From a candidate division KSB1 bacterium (GTDB lineage: Bacteria; Zhuqueibacterota; Zhuqueibacteria; JANLFK01; Oleimicrobiaceae), in assembly GCA_024655945.1 (NCBI GenBank), contig JANLFK010000007.1:1-64000 (forward strand): a DNA stretch of 64,000 bases, given 5' to 3'. Of the stretch, positions 53,867-61,654 are shown in pieces. Numbering within the stretch: position 1 is the first letter of the stretch; each line of letters begins with the position of its first letter. The notes beneath the pieces are model-generated. The model was not told the DNA's origin, did no database searches, and saw only the letters and a program-made list of their open reading frames with translations. Position numbers and translations under genes: made by a program.

Positions 53867-55444
53867 CTAATAGTTGACCGCCACCTGGATGCTCGCCTGC
53901 CGCTCGAAACCGCGCGCTCCAGCCACATGAGCCCGGTTGCGCAGCGCCGTGTGCACGTAAGCGAAGCTCACAAAGATGTCCTTGCGCACCTGGTCGCTGA
54001 CCTGCGCGCCCCAGGTGGTGGCCGACTCCACGGTGCCGGCCAGAAAGCTCTTTCGCTCCGAGCCGTCTTCCGGATACGGAGTCCACACATCCCCCTTGCC
54101 GTGGCGCCGCCATTGCGCCCAGAGTTGCGTGAAAATATCCCGGCTCCACTGGTACTCCGCTGCTAAGGTTAAACAGTCGGCGTCCGGGCCTAACCAATGG
54201 CCGATGATGCGGTCGTAGTGCAGGTAGACGTTGAGCGAGTCATAGTGCGTGTACACAAACGGCTCGATGCGCGTGTACTCCGCGCGCAGGGCGGCCTCCT
54301 GCAGGCCAATAGGCGCCACCCAATGGCCGCCGAGAGTGAAGCCGAACTTGTCGCCGTAGTAGCGCAGCGGGTTCTTGGTCAGGGTCATGTCGTCCAACAG
54401 GAGTTCGGCATAGGCCTTCACGTTGCGCAGGGGAAATGCCACCACGTCGAAGCTCATCATGTTGTTGTCCCGATCTCCGAGGTGATGTTCAGCCACGTGG
54501 TAAGGCATGAGCGGGTTGAGGTAGCTGAACTCGACGTCCCTGCGGCCGTAGAGCACGCTCTCGGTGCCGGCCAACATCAGCCAATCGGCCAGGCGCACCT
54601 CCAGGCGATGCCCTGCCAGGTAGCGTGGCCTGCCCAGTCCGGTGAGAAACGCGTGCAATGCCGAAAAGGAAAAGCGCTTGAACGGCACGGTCAGGCGAAA
54701 GGCGTCGAACAGAGGGGCGTTGCGCGAAAGGAGGAGTCCACCCCGCCACCCAGGACCCCAGTGCGCCTGCATGCGCCCTGCCTGGAGATGGACTCGCCAG
54801 AACTGCACCGCCGCATAGGCCTCCGCCTGGTCGGAATAGACATTCCTCCCGGAGGTAACCACTGGCAGGCCGTGCCGTGGGTCAAAGCTCTCCTCGGGCA
54901 CCTTGCCCCCGCGGCGCATGGTGTTGCGCGCGTCTAAGTAAAAGCCGAGCTTGCCCTCGATGGCGCCGCGCACGATCGTGCCGGCCATGGTGCGCCATTG
55001 CCGCTCCCCTGTGGCCATGGTGTCCGCAGCATGGGCATCCACTGCCTGGGCGAAGAGCGCGTCGACAAAGGCGTAGCTTTCCCCTTCTTGCCAGCGCAAA
55101 AGATGCCGCTCGCGATAGCGCGGCTGCACCTCGAGCCCGGCGACCGGCGGGTCATCGCAAAACTCGCCCTTCAGCTGCTCCAGGAGCGCGCGTTCGCTAC
55201 GACTGAAGGCGGAAGGATGGTCCCGGAGCGCTCGATCGGCAGCGGCGATGAGCTCTGCCACCTGCTGGCGGGACAGGGGCAGCGCCCGCAGGCCAACTTC
55301 CCTGACCAGGCCTTTGGTCTCCAAACGTTCGAGAAGGCGATAGGCCCAATGGTCCAACGGCAGGTTGACCGACTGGCCGGCGACGGGGAGGACACCGCAC
55401 AGTAGGATCGTTCCGGTCACGAGCAGACATGTGGCTTTGGACAC
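53867..55444 (-). CDS. Capsule-assembly Wzi-like outer-membrane barrel
   Basis: 525 residues. GTG 55444 gives a signal peptide (KATCLLVTGTILLCGVLPVAGQ); then an N-terminal helical segment like that of the Wzi/GumC-linked family (PLDHWAYRLLERLETKGLV), and many beta-strand repeats to VAVNY. Wzi organises capsule at the cell surface, and relatives occur in exopolysaccharide systems. A promoter lies at 55513-55540, so this is the first gene of the GT2 operon. Confidence 0.8.
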   Translation of the reverse strand: MSKATCLLVTGTILLCGVLPVAGQSVNLPLDHWAYRLLERLETKGLVREVGLRALPLSRQQVAELIAAADRALRDHPSAFSRSERALLEQLKGEFCDDPPVAGLEVQPRYRERHLLRWQEGESYAFVDALFAQAVDAHAADTMATGERQWRTMAGTIVRGAIEGKLGFYLDARNTMRRGGKVPEESFDPRHGLPVVTSGRNVYSDQAEAYAAVQFWRVHLQAGRMQAHWGPGWRGGLLLSRNAPLFDAFRLTVPFKRFSFSALHAFLTGLGRPRYLAGHRLEVRLADWLMLAGTESVLYGRRDVEFSYLNPLMPYHVAEHHLGDRDNNMMSFDVVAFPLRNVKAYAELLLDDMTLTKNPLRYYGDKFGFTLGGHWVAPIGLQEAALRAEYTRIEPFVYTHYDSLNVYLHYDRIIGHWLGPDADCLTLAAEYQWSRDIFTQLWAQWRRHGKGDVWTPYPEDGSERKSFLAGTVESATTWGAQVSDQVRKDIFVSFAYVHTALRNRAHVAGARGFERQASIQVAVNY

Positions 55445-55814
55445 GCGACTCCCTCGCACAGTTCTGGTCCGGCAGTGCCCTTGGTCCTTTGTGGAGTGCA
55501 GGGCTGTGCAACAATTTAGCAAATCGCAGGCAAAATTCAAGGCCTTTTTTGCCAAGGTGCTGGAACAGGCGGAGAAATGGCGAGGAGCGTCGCGGAGAGG
55601 AGAGCGATGGGGCGGCAGCGCCGGCACAAACCGGCCGGACTGAAGACAGGGCCTGCGGCTGCCGTGGGATCGCCCCGGACTCTTGCCAGTCGCTCCAGGG
55701 CAGGTTTCCTCCTCGCCCCGAGGAGAGGAGACTTCCCTGTGCCGCAACCCAAAGGGGCCCATCGGCGCGACGCCATGCGGCGGCAGCCGCCTTTCACAAA
55801 CCGTGGCCGGTCGT
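55445..55814. other. Intergenic stretch with promoter only
   Basis: Between the Wzi-like gene and the deacetylase gene; no coding frame is supported on either strand. It contains the minus-strand promoter above and the 3' end of the deacetylase transcript. Confidence 0.5.
55513..55540 (-). promoter_or_regulatory. Promoter of the Wzi/GT2 operon
   Basis: Minus strand: TTGAAT (55540-55535), 16-base spacer, TAAATT (55518-55513). Start near 55506, about 60 bases before the GTG. Confidence 0.5.
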
Positions 55815-56471
55815 TTACGCAGCCGGAGCTGGAGCCGGGGGAAGAGCCATGGGCAGCGCCCTGGCCCGCAGGCCAAGGGCTGGCAGTTGGGGGAGCAAGA
55901 GTGCCAACACATGTGCCGTGCGTGCGGCATGGGGGAGGCCGTCATGCAGAAGCACGATGTCGCCGCCGCGCATGTGGCGGAGGAGCCAGCGGGCCATGCG
56001 CTCCGGATCAGCGTCGGGGCGGTAGTCGCCGGCGCTTATGGTCCAGAGGACGATGCGCTTGTCGGCAGCCGAGGCTGCTTTGACCAGAGTCAGACTGAGG
56101 GAGCCGTACGGCGGGCGAAGGCAGCGGGGCGCCCAGCCCGCGGCCAACGCCACCGCCTCGTCGGTGCGCGACAGGTCCCGGCGGATGGCGCCAAAGCTGA
56201 GCCGCGACAGCCGGGCGTGGTCGAAGGAGTGGGTGCCCAGGCCATGGCCGGCGCGGACTACGCGCCGCACCAGATCCGGATAGGCAGCCGCCCTCTGGCC
56301 GGTGACGAAGAAGGTCGCCTGACAGCCATGGGCGGCCAGAAGCTCGAGAACCAGCGGGGTGCCTTCTGGGTCAGGGCCGTCGTCGAAGGTGAGGTAGACT
56401 TCCTCGCGATGCGGTCCGCGCCACGTGACCCACGGGATGACCTTGTTGAGTATCCAGGGTATGCGGTACAT
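55815..56471 (-). CDS. Polysaccharide deacetylase (NodB homology)
   Basis: 218 residues. All five NodB motifs can be seen: TFDDGPD (catalytic base and metal Asp), HSFDH (metal His pair), RPPYG, W..SAGDYRP region, and IVLLHDG near the end. It removes N- or O-acetyl groups from a glycan. No signal peptide is visible, so it may act in the cytoplasm or on a lipid-linked intermediate, or the N-terminus may be shortened. Its 5' region abuts the REPIN repeats (first copy 40 bases upstream of the ATG). Confidence 0.85.
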   Translation of the reverse strand: MYRIPWILNKVIPWVTWRGPHREEVYLTFDDGPDPEGTPLVLELLAAHGCQATFFVTGQRAAAYPDLVRRVVRAGHGLGTHSFDHARLSRLSFGAIRRDLSRTDEAVALAAGWAPRCLRPPYGSLSLTLVKAASAADKRIVLWTISAGDYRPDADPERMARWLLRHMRGGDIVLLHDGLPHAARTAHVLALLLPQLPALGLRARALPMALPPAPAPAA

Positions 56472-56510
56472 GTTCGAGCGATCCCTCTAACGTCTCCGGC
56501 CTCTCTCCAA

Positions 56511-56586
56511 AACCTCCGGGAGGTTGGCCCACCACGCCAGCTTGGCCTGATGTCCCCTACCGGGCTCGCAAGAACCTCCCGGAGGT
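56511..56586 (+). repeat. REPIN-like repeat, copy 1
   Basis: AACCTCCGGGAGGTT (56511-56525), 47-base core, AACCTCCCGGAGGT (56573-56586). The two ends are reverse complements of each other and each is nearly palindromic. Confidence 0.85.
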
Positions 56587-56617
56587 CGGGCCTCCCCCCA
56601 AAGTCCCTGCAGCTTAC

Positions 56618-56693
56618 ACCTCCGGGAGGTTGGCCGACCACGCCAACGTGGCCCAATCCCTGCTGGCGAGCCCACAAGAACCTCCCGGAGGTT
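56618..56693 (+). repeat. REPIN-like repeat, copy 2
   Basis: Left end ACCTCCGGGAGGTT (56618-56631), 47-base core, right end AACCTCCCGGAGGTT (56679-56693). The core contains CCACG-CCAA-CGTGG, a small internal stem. Confidence 0.85.
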
Positions 56694-56712
56694 TCTCCCT
56701 TGCGTCACCGAA

Positions 56713-56789
56713 AACCTCGTGGAGGTTGCTCCACCACGTCAACTTCGCGCAGTGTCTCCTGGCGAGCCTGCGAGAGCCTCCCGGAGCTT
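56713..56789 (+). repeat. REPIN-like repeat, copy 3 (divergent)
   Basis: AACCTCGTGGAGGTT (56713-56727), 47-base core, AGCCTCCCGGAGCTT (56775-56789). Substitutions in both ends and core. A half-unit AACCTCCAAG follows at 56805-56814. Confidence 0.8.
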
Positions 56790-56879
56790 CCCACGCGCCC
56801 CCAGAACCTCCAAGAAGAGTTCAGTCGATGAAATACCGCCGGACTCCGTCGCGAGCCGCTTTGTCAACTGGGTACTCCT

Positions 56880-57398
56880 TCACAAACCGCTCATAGTCCT
56901 CCGGACGCGGGAAGTAGTAAGCGATAAAGGCCCGGTCCTGCAAGGTGCCCTCCCGTTACCTACGCACTCCAGGTAGTTGGAAAAGGCCCAGTCCTCGGGG
57001 TTCCTGACGAGGCCGGCAACCACCGGGTTCAGGTGGATGTAGCGACAGAGATGGACGAGGTATTCCTCCCTTTCGACTTGCACGTGGAGGAATCTCCCCT
57101 GAAAGAGCGTTCCGGAACGCCCGAGTTGTCGATTAACAGCCTGGACGTAGGTGTTGAAGACCACGCTGATGAAACGCGAGACGGCTGCTTGCCCGTCCTG
57201 ACGCACGAGGAGGTGGTAGTGGTTCGGCATGAGGCAGTAGGCGATGACGGCGATGAGATGGGCGCGGGCGTACTTTTCTATGAGCCTGGTACAGAACAGG
57301 AAGTTTTCGTCGGAAAAGAAGATGTTCTGGCGGCTGACGCCGCGGTTGTAGAGATGGTAATAGTTCCCTGGTGCAAAGACTCCGTGGCGGACAGGCAT
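56880..57398 (-). CDS. REP-associated tyrosine transposase (RAYT), frame-broken
   Basis: 172 residues in this frame. Y1/HUH transposase of the IS200/RAYT group: metal-binding HYH at H60/H62 in CLMPNHYHLLV, catalytic Tyr Y120 in CRYIHLNPVVAGL, and NPEDWAFSNYLE. RAYT enzymes bind and mobilise REP palindromes; here REPIN-like repeats flank the gene. After about residue 147 the frame loses similarity; the next frame down continues EGTLQDRAFIAYYFPRPEDY and on to a stop at 56821, an expected RAYT tail. One base missing near 56957 explains this, so intact extent would be 56821-57398. Start ATG 57398; the ribosome site is weak. Confidence 0.85.
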   Translation of the reverse strand: MPVRHGVFAPGNYYHLYNRGVSRQNIFFSDENFLFCTRLIEKYARAHLIAVIAYCLMPNHYHLLVRQDGQAAVSRFISVVFNTYVQAVNRQLGRSGTLFQGRFLHVQVEREEYLVHLCRYIHLNPVVAGLVRNPEDWAFSNYLECVGNGRAPCRTGPLSLTTSRVRRTMSGL

Positions 57399-57484
57399 GT
57401 GGAAAACCTCCGTATTGTCTCAACGCCCCTCGTGGGGTACACCACCGCCCCAAGAACTGCGAGAGGTCCGCCCCCGCCGCCCAC

Positions 57485-57560
57485 ACCTCCGGGAGGTTGG
57501 CCGACTACGCCAACGTGGCCCAATGTCTGCTGGCGGGCCCGCAAGAACCTCCCGGAGGTT
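57485..57560 (+). repeat. REPIN-like repeat, copy 4
   Basis: ACCTCCGGGAGGTT (57485-57498), 47-base core, AACCTCCCGGAGGTT (57546-57560). Same orientation as copies 1-3 and closest to copy 2 in the core; it lies on the other side of the RAYT gene. Confidence 0.85.
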
Positions 57561-57577
57561 CGGGCCCGCGGCGCTCC

Positions 57578-58528
57578 TCACGAACTGCCAAGACCGCCGT
57601 TGGATAGCTTCTCGCGCAGGATGAATCCTAACCCGAAAAGACTGGGAAGCAGCACGTTGATAACAAAGAGCATAAGCGAGGCATTGAAGGCAGTGGTGTC
57701 TTGCACGTGGACGTACGAGAAAAACTCCACCGCCGCGCGCTCACGCACGCCAAGATCGCCTAAAGAGATGGGCACGAGGGTCTTGACAAAGAGCGTGGCG
57801 GTGGCGGCCTGCACCCCTGCCAACACCCGTACAGGCTCAAACGCCAGCGTCAGAATGCAAAACTGCGCGATGTAGACCACGTAGAAACCAGCGCACAGAC
57901 CCAACAGAACCCACGCCTGCCTGCGCCCGAAGTAGTCAAATGTGGCAATGAGCTGTTTGATCTTCTCCCGAAACGGCAAGGTGATGTTGATGCTGTACAG
58001 CAGCGTGCGCATGGCCTCCGGGTGGAAGACAAAGTAGTACAGCAAAAAGAGCACCACCGCCGCAAAGAGCACCAGTGGCCACAGCACCAGCGGCTGCCGC
58101 AGGCGTGCAGCCAGAAACAGCAGCAGACTCGCGGTCCCTCCCAGGTAGAGAATCGCGGCAGCGTACAGCTTGTCCAACAAGGCAAAGCCCAACAGGGTGA
58201 CCCATGGTCGATCCTTTACAAAGACCACGCGGCCGAACTCCCCCACCCGGCCTGGGGTGATGAAGCCCAAGGTGAACCCGGCAAAAAGGGAGGCGAGCAG
58301 TTCACGCAGCGACACCTCAGGCTTGATGAGGCGCACCAGGTAACGCCATTTGCAGAACTGGAGGTAGAGATTGAGCACAGACAGAGCCAGAGCTACCCCA
58401 AAATAGCCCAGGCGTGCATTGCCCAGCGCCTGCCCAATGCGCACCGGTTGGATGCGCCGGACCAATACGGTCATCACCAAGAGGGCGACCAGAAGCTTGG
58501 CGATGAAAAGCACTCGCCGTCTAGACAA
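57578..58528 (-). CDS. Lysylphosphatidylglycerol-synthase-like flippase-type membrane protein
   Basis: 316 residues, about eight membrane helices. Matches the YbhN/AglD/UPF0104 family (LPG synthase membrane domain): LLASLFAGFTLGFITPGRVGEFGRV, LLDKLYAAAILYLGG, and LVPISLGDLGVRERAAV. Family members flip or transfer lipid-linked groups. TTG 58528 is chosen: GGAGGGG about 10 bases upstream and an 8-base overlap with the preceding stop; the frame is open to 58705 inside the upstream gene. Its stop is 17 bases from REPIN copy 4. Confidence 0.8.
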   Translation of the reverse strand: MSRRRVLFIAKLLVALLVMTVLVRRIQPVRIGQALGNARLGYFGVALALSVLNLYLQFCKWRYLVRLIKPEVSLRELLASLFAGFTLGFITPGRVGEFGRVVFVKDRPWVTLLGFALLDKLYAAAILYLGGTASLLLFLAARLRQPLVLWPLVLFAAVVLFLLYYFVFHPEAMRTLLYSINITLPFREKIKQLIATFDYFGRRQAWVLLGLCAGFYVVYIAQFCILTLAFEPVRVLAGVQAATATLFVKTLVPISLGDLGVRERAAVEFFSYVHVQDTTAFNASLMLFVINVLLPSLFGLGFILREKLSNGGLGSS

Positions 58529-59534
58529 AAACGCGCGTCCCCTCCGTGCAAGTGCGGCAGATGTCGATGTCTTCTCCATGCAAGATCCGTTCACGAAAGT
58601 CATTGTACTCAGGCGAACGCCAGATGGCGCGCAATGGCGCCTCGGCAATATTGCCCACCGCGTAGCGGCCATCCTTGTCAAAGCAACAGGGCGAAACTCT
58701 GCCATCGCTGTTCACCACCGTGCTGAACCAGGGACGGCGGCACGGCAATCTGCGGCTCCCCTTGATGAGGAGGCGCCCCTGGTCGATGCGGTAGCGCCGG
58801 TAACGTTCTTGGCGAGGGAGGAACTGCTCTGCTTCGGCTGGGGTCTCTACCTGCGCAGTCTTGAGCAAGACACGGTCGGCACCCAGCTCCTTAGCTAAGG
58901 AGCAAATCTCCTGCAGCTGGTGTTCGTTGTGCCGCAGCAGGAGGAACTGCACGAACACCAAGGGAGTCGGCGACTTGAGCCGCCTGCGAGCGGCGACGAT
59001 GTTCCTAACGCCTTGGGTGACCTTTTCAAAGTCACCTCCGCAACGGTACCTCAGGTAGGTCTCTTTGTCTGCCCCGTCCAGGGATACGACGAGGGTGTCC
59101 AGGCCGGATGTGACCGTACGCTCCACCACCTGGGGGGCATCAAAGAAGTGGCCGTTGGTGCTGGTGGTCACGTAGATGCGGCGGCTCTTGGCATACTCGA
59201 CCAGATCCAAAAACTCCGGGTGCAGGTACGGCTCGCCCTGGTTGAAAAGGAGCAGGTAGACGAGGCTCTCCCCGAGCTCGTCGATTATGGCCCGAAACTG
59301 TTGCGGTGACAAGCGGGCATAGGGACGATTGATTCTCCCTGAGCCGGTGTGGCACTGCGGGCAGCGCAGGTTGCAGCGGTTGGTGGGTTCCACCATGAGG
59401 ATGGCGGGCTCTGCCCAGACCAGAGGTCGCCGGCCGGCCAGCGAGGCTACGTAGGAGCCCGTGGCCAGCGCCACGTTGTACACACGCCATGGCGACAGGG
59501 CACGCAGCAGGTTGCGCGGGACGACTTCCTTCAT
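58521..59534 (-). CDS. Radical SAM protein with SPASM-like domain
   Basis: 337 residues. PTNRCNLRCPQCHTG has C54, C58 and C61; LFNQGEPYLHP, VTTSTNGHFF and VVSLDGADKETYLRYR are usual for radical SAM/SPASM enzymes. The C-terminus has VSPCCFDKDGRYAVGN and DICRTCTEG, SPASM cluster ligands. Similar enzymes act in glycan or peptide modification. ATG 59534 overlaps the methyltransferase stop by 4 bases (ATGA). Confidence 0.85.
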   Translation of the reverse strand: MKEVVPRNLLRALSPWRVYNVALATGSYVASLAGRRPLVWAEPAILMVEPTNRCNLRCPQCHTGSGRINRPYARLSPQQFRAIIDELGESLVYLLLFNQGEPYLHPEFLDLVEYAKSRRIYVTTSTNGHFFDAPQVVERTVTSGLDTLVVSLDGADKETYLRYRCGGDFEKVTQGVRNIVAARRRLKSPTPLVFVQFLLLRHNEHQLQEICSLAKELGADRVLLKTAQVETPAEAEQFLPRQERYRRYRIDQGRLLIKGSRRLPCRRPWFSTVVNSDGRVSPCCFDKDGRYAVGNIAEAPLRAIWRSPEYNDFRERILHGEDIDICRTCTEGTRVFV

Positions 59535-60385
59535 CTCTTCTCAGCCATGATGTACCAATTTGGGTTGAGCCACCAATTGAACAGGCCCAGGCGGTCGTTG
59601 ACGATGCCCGGGAGCCACTTGAGGAGCTTGAGTCTACGTACCCATGCCGCCATGCGAAGGTGAAAAGGCGCACAGAACGCAGCGCGTGGCTCTGCGGCGA
59701 TGTGGCGCGCTGCAGCACGATTGGCAAACGACATGACCAGTCCGGCCATCTCCATGAGCCGCCGCAGACGACGCAGGGATAGCAATGCTGGTGCCGGAAG
59801 GGGCGCCGCTGCGCCTCCTCGCGCCTTCATGAACCGCTCGACCAGCCGCCGTGGCAGCACGGCCACGCCAGGCAATCCCCAGTGGGGGTCGGCAAGCGCG
59901 TTGAAGGGCGAGCAACGATTCGGCGTCGACACAAAGGCCACGCCTCCTGGCCTGAGTACACGCGCCGCTTCGCGCAGGAGTCGCTCCGGCGACACTACGT
60001 GTTCGAGCACATCCTGCAGGACCACAGCGTGGCACGTCTGTTCGCAGCATGGCAAGGCGCAGCCGTCCGCGAGCACGAGCCGGACGGGCACACCTGCGGC
60101 GGCCGCCAATGCCCGTGTGGCCTTGAGGCGGGCCACATCCACCTCCACGGCGAGGACGGTGGCCCCCTTGGCCGCCAACGCTACGCTGGCGCCGCCGGTG
60201 CCGCAGCCAATGTCCAACACCACAGCATGCGGCGGCAGCAAGGGGCCAAGCATGTTTTCTACCAGCTCACCCCGCCAACGCCCGCTCTCGTGGTAGGCCC
60301 GCCAGCGCAGAAAGTTGGGGTGCCTGGGGTCTGGGAGCACGTGCTCCAGCGCCTCGGGCCAGACGCCCCGGCCAGGGACGGTCAC
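59531..60385 (-). CDS. Class I SAM-dependent methyltransferase
   Basis: 284 residues from GTG 60385. VVLDIGCGTGGASVALA at about 56-72 is motif I; VLADGCALPCCEQTCHAVVLQDVLEHV includes motifs II-III, and PGGVAFVSTPN follows. GTGA overlap with the stop of GT D supports the start; the frame is open to 60478. The methylated substrate is unknown, perhaps a lipid or glycan in this operon. Confidence 0.82.
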   Translation of the reverse strand: MTVPGRGVWPEALEHVLPDPRHPNFLRWRAYHESGRWRGELVENMLGPLLPPHAVVLDIGCGTGGASVALAAKGATVLAVEVDVARLKATRALAAAAGVPVRLVLADGCALPCCEQTCHAVVLQDVLEHVVSPERLLREAARVLRPGGVAFVSTPNRCSPFNALADPHWGLPGVAVLPRRLVERFMKARGGAAAPLPAPALLSLRRLRRLMEMAGLVMSFANRAAARHIAAEPRAAFCAPFHLRMAAWVRRLKLLKWLPGIVNDRLGLFNWWLNPNWYIMAEKR

Positions 60386-61479
60386 TCGCGCCAACGGATT
60401 CTCCCCAGCCAACTCAGCGGCCCCAGAAGGACATTTGTCAGCACAAAGTACATTTCCCATAAACAAAACGCCCACCAAGAGAATCTCTGCGCGAAGGCGC
60501 GCCCGGCCAGAAGCAACGCTTTCAGGTCAACGGCAACTTTTGCACAGAGCAAGAGGCTGCAGAGTGGCAGCCCAGAGCCGCCCAGCGCCGCCCAAACTGG
60601 GGCGACGAACAGGCAGAGGTTGCACAGGTGAAGCAGTGCGTACCTCGCCTTCACACCCGCAGGGTAGTAGCGCCCTGCCGAAAGGTGACGCCGGCGCTGA
60701 GCGAGCAATTGCCGGAGAGTTCTCGGCGCCGCGCTGGGCACGAACGTGGCCGGTGAGACGGCATACTGCACCTGCCAGTCGGTCCGTTGGCTCACCTGAT
60801 GAAGAAGCAGGTCGTCGTCGCCAGACACGGCGTACATGAACTTTTGGTAGCCCTCGACCTCTGCATATGCCTGGCGCCGAAAGGCGAGGTTGCGCCCGGT
60901 GCAAGTCGTGGGCCGATGTAGCCCGACTCCTCCGGCAGCGACGAGCGCCGAGGCTAAAGTGTCGACCGCCACAACCCCTGCCAGCACGCCCTCACCCAAG
61001 AGCGGGGCAAAGCCCGCCACCAGGCCCACCTCGGCAGCAAAGTGTCCTACCATCTCCTCTGCCCAGCGGGGCGAGGGCCGGCAGTCCGCGTCAGTGAGCA
61101 GCAGGATCTCGCCGGTTGCGGCGGCAATGCCGTGCGCCAAGGCGTTCTTCTTAGCGCCGATCCCTGGTCCCAGCTCCTCTAGGTGCACGACCTTGACGCG
61201 AGGGTGAGCTGCACGCCAACGAGCCAGAAGCGCGGCGCTCCCGTCACTGGAGCGATCGTCGACTATCACGACCTCCAGGAGTTCCGGCGGGTACGACTGC
61301 GCCATGAGGCAAGAAAGCAAGGCGTCCAGGTTATGGGCCTCATTTCTGGCTGCGCAGACCACGGAGACCCGCGGGCGGGCGGCATGAACCTGCGGACGCA
61401 ACGCGCGCAGACCGTGCAGGAGGCGGCAGACCACGGCCGCGTAGACAAGTAGAGCAGTCAGCGCCACGAGCGCAATCAC
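60382..61479 (-). CDS. Membrane GT2 glycosyltransferase D
   Basis: 365 residues. N-terminal helix, RVSVVCAARNEAHNLDALLS, VIVDDRSSDGSAAL, LLTDADCRPSPRWAEE, VSGDDDLLLHQV, then AQRRRHLSAGRYYP where QxxRW would be (QRRRH). Most like gene C. Start GTG 61479; first gene of this minus-strand half. Divergent from larA. Confidence 0.85.
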   Translation of the reverse strand: MIALVALTALLVYAAVVCRLLHGLRALRPQVHAARPRVSVVCAARNEAHNLDALLSCLMAQSYPPELLEVVIVDDRSSDGSAALLARWRAAHPRVKVVHLEELGPGIGAKKNALAHGIAAATGEILLLTDADCRPSPRWAEEMVGHFAAEVGLVAGFAPLLGEGVLAGVVAVDTLASALVAAGGVGLHRPTTCTGRNLAFRRQAYAEVEGYQKFMYAVSGDDDLLLHQVSQRTDWQVQYAVSPATFVPSAAPRTLRQLLAQRRRHLSAGRYYPAGVKARYALLHLCNLCLFVAPVWAALGGSGLPLCSLLLCAKVAVDLKALLLAGRAFAQRFSWWAFCLWEMYFVLTNVLLGPLSWLGRIRWRE

Positions 61480-61584
61480 CGTTTCTTACCTGGGGTCGTG
61501 ACTAATCCACGTTTTGTGGAAAAGTAGGCAAAAACCGCGAAACAAGCAAGGCTTTTGCTACCCGTGGGCCACGCCAAAAAGCGG

Positions 61585-61613
61585 TTGACAATGAGGATTT
61601 TTTCCGTTATTTT
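61585..61613 (+). promoter_or_regulatory. Promoter of larA
   Basis: TTGACA at 61585-61590, 17-base spacer, TATTTT at 61608-61613; start near 61620. Lies in the divergent gap with GT D. Confidence 0.6.
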
Positions 61614-61654
61614 CTATCCCCTAACTGGCCGGAGTGACTAACGCGGCAGGAGTC

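Larger units (their letters stand above)
56511..57560. mobile_element. RAYT with flanking REPIN-like repeats
   Basis: A RAYT gene with three repeat copies and a half-unit on its 3' side and one on its 5' side, all in the same orientation, inserted between the deacetylase and flippase-like genes of the glycan cluster. Confidence 0.75.

Noticed and set aside
56500-57565. CRISPR array
   Set aside because: Units are 75-77 bases with complementary palindromic ends, irregular spacing and a transposase between them; no short identical repeats or unique spacers.
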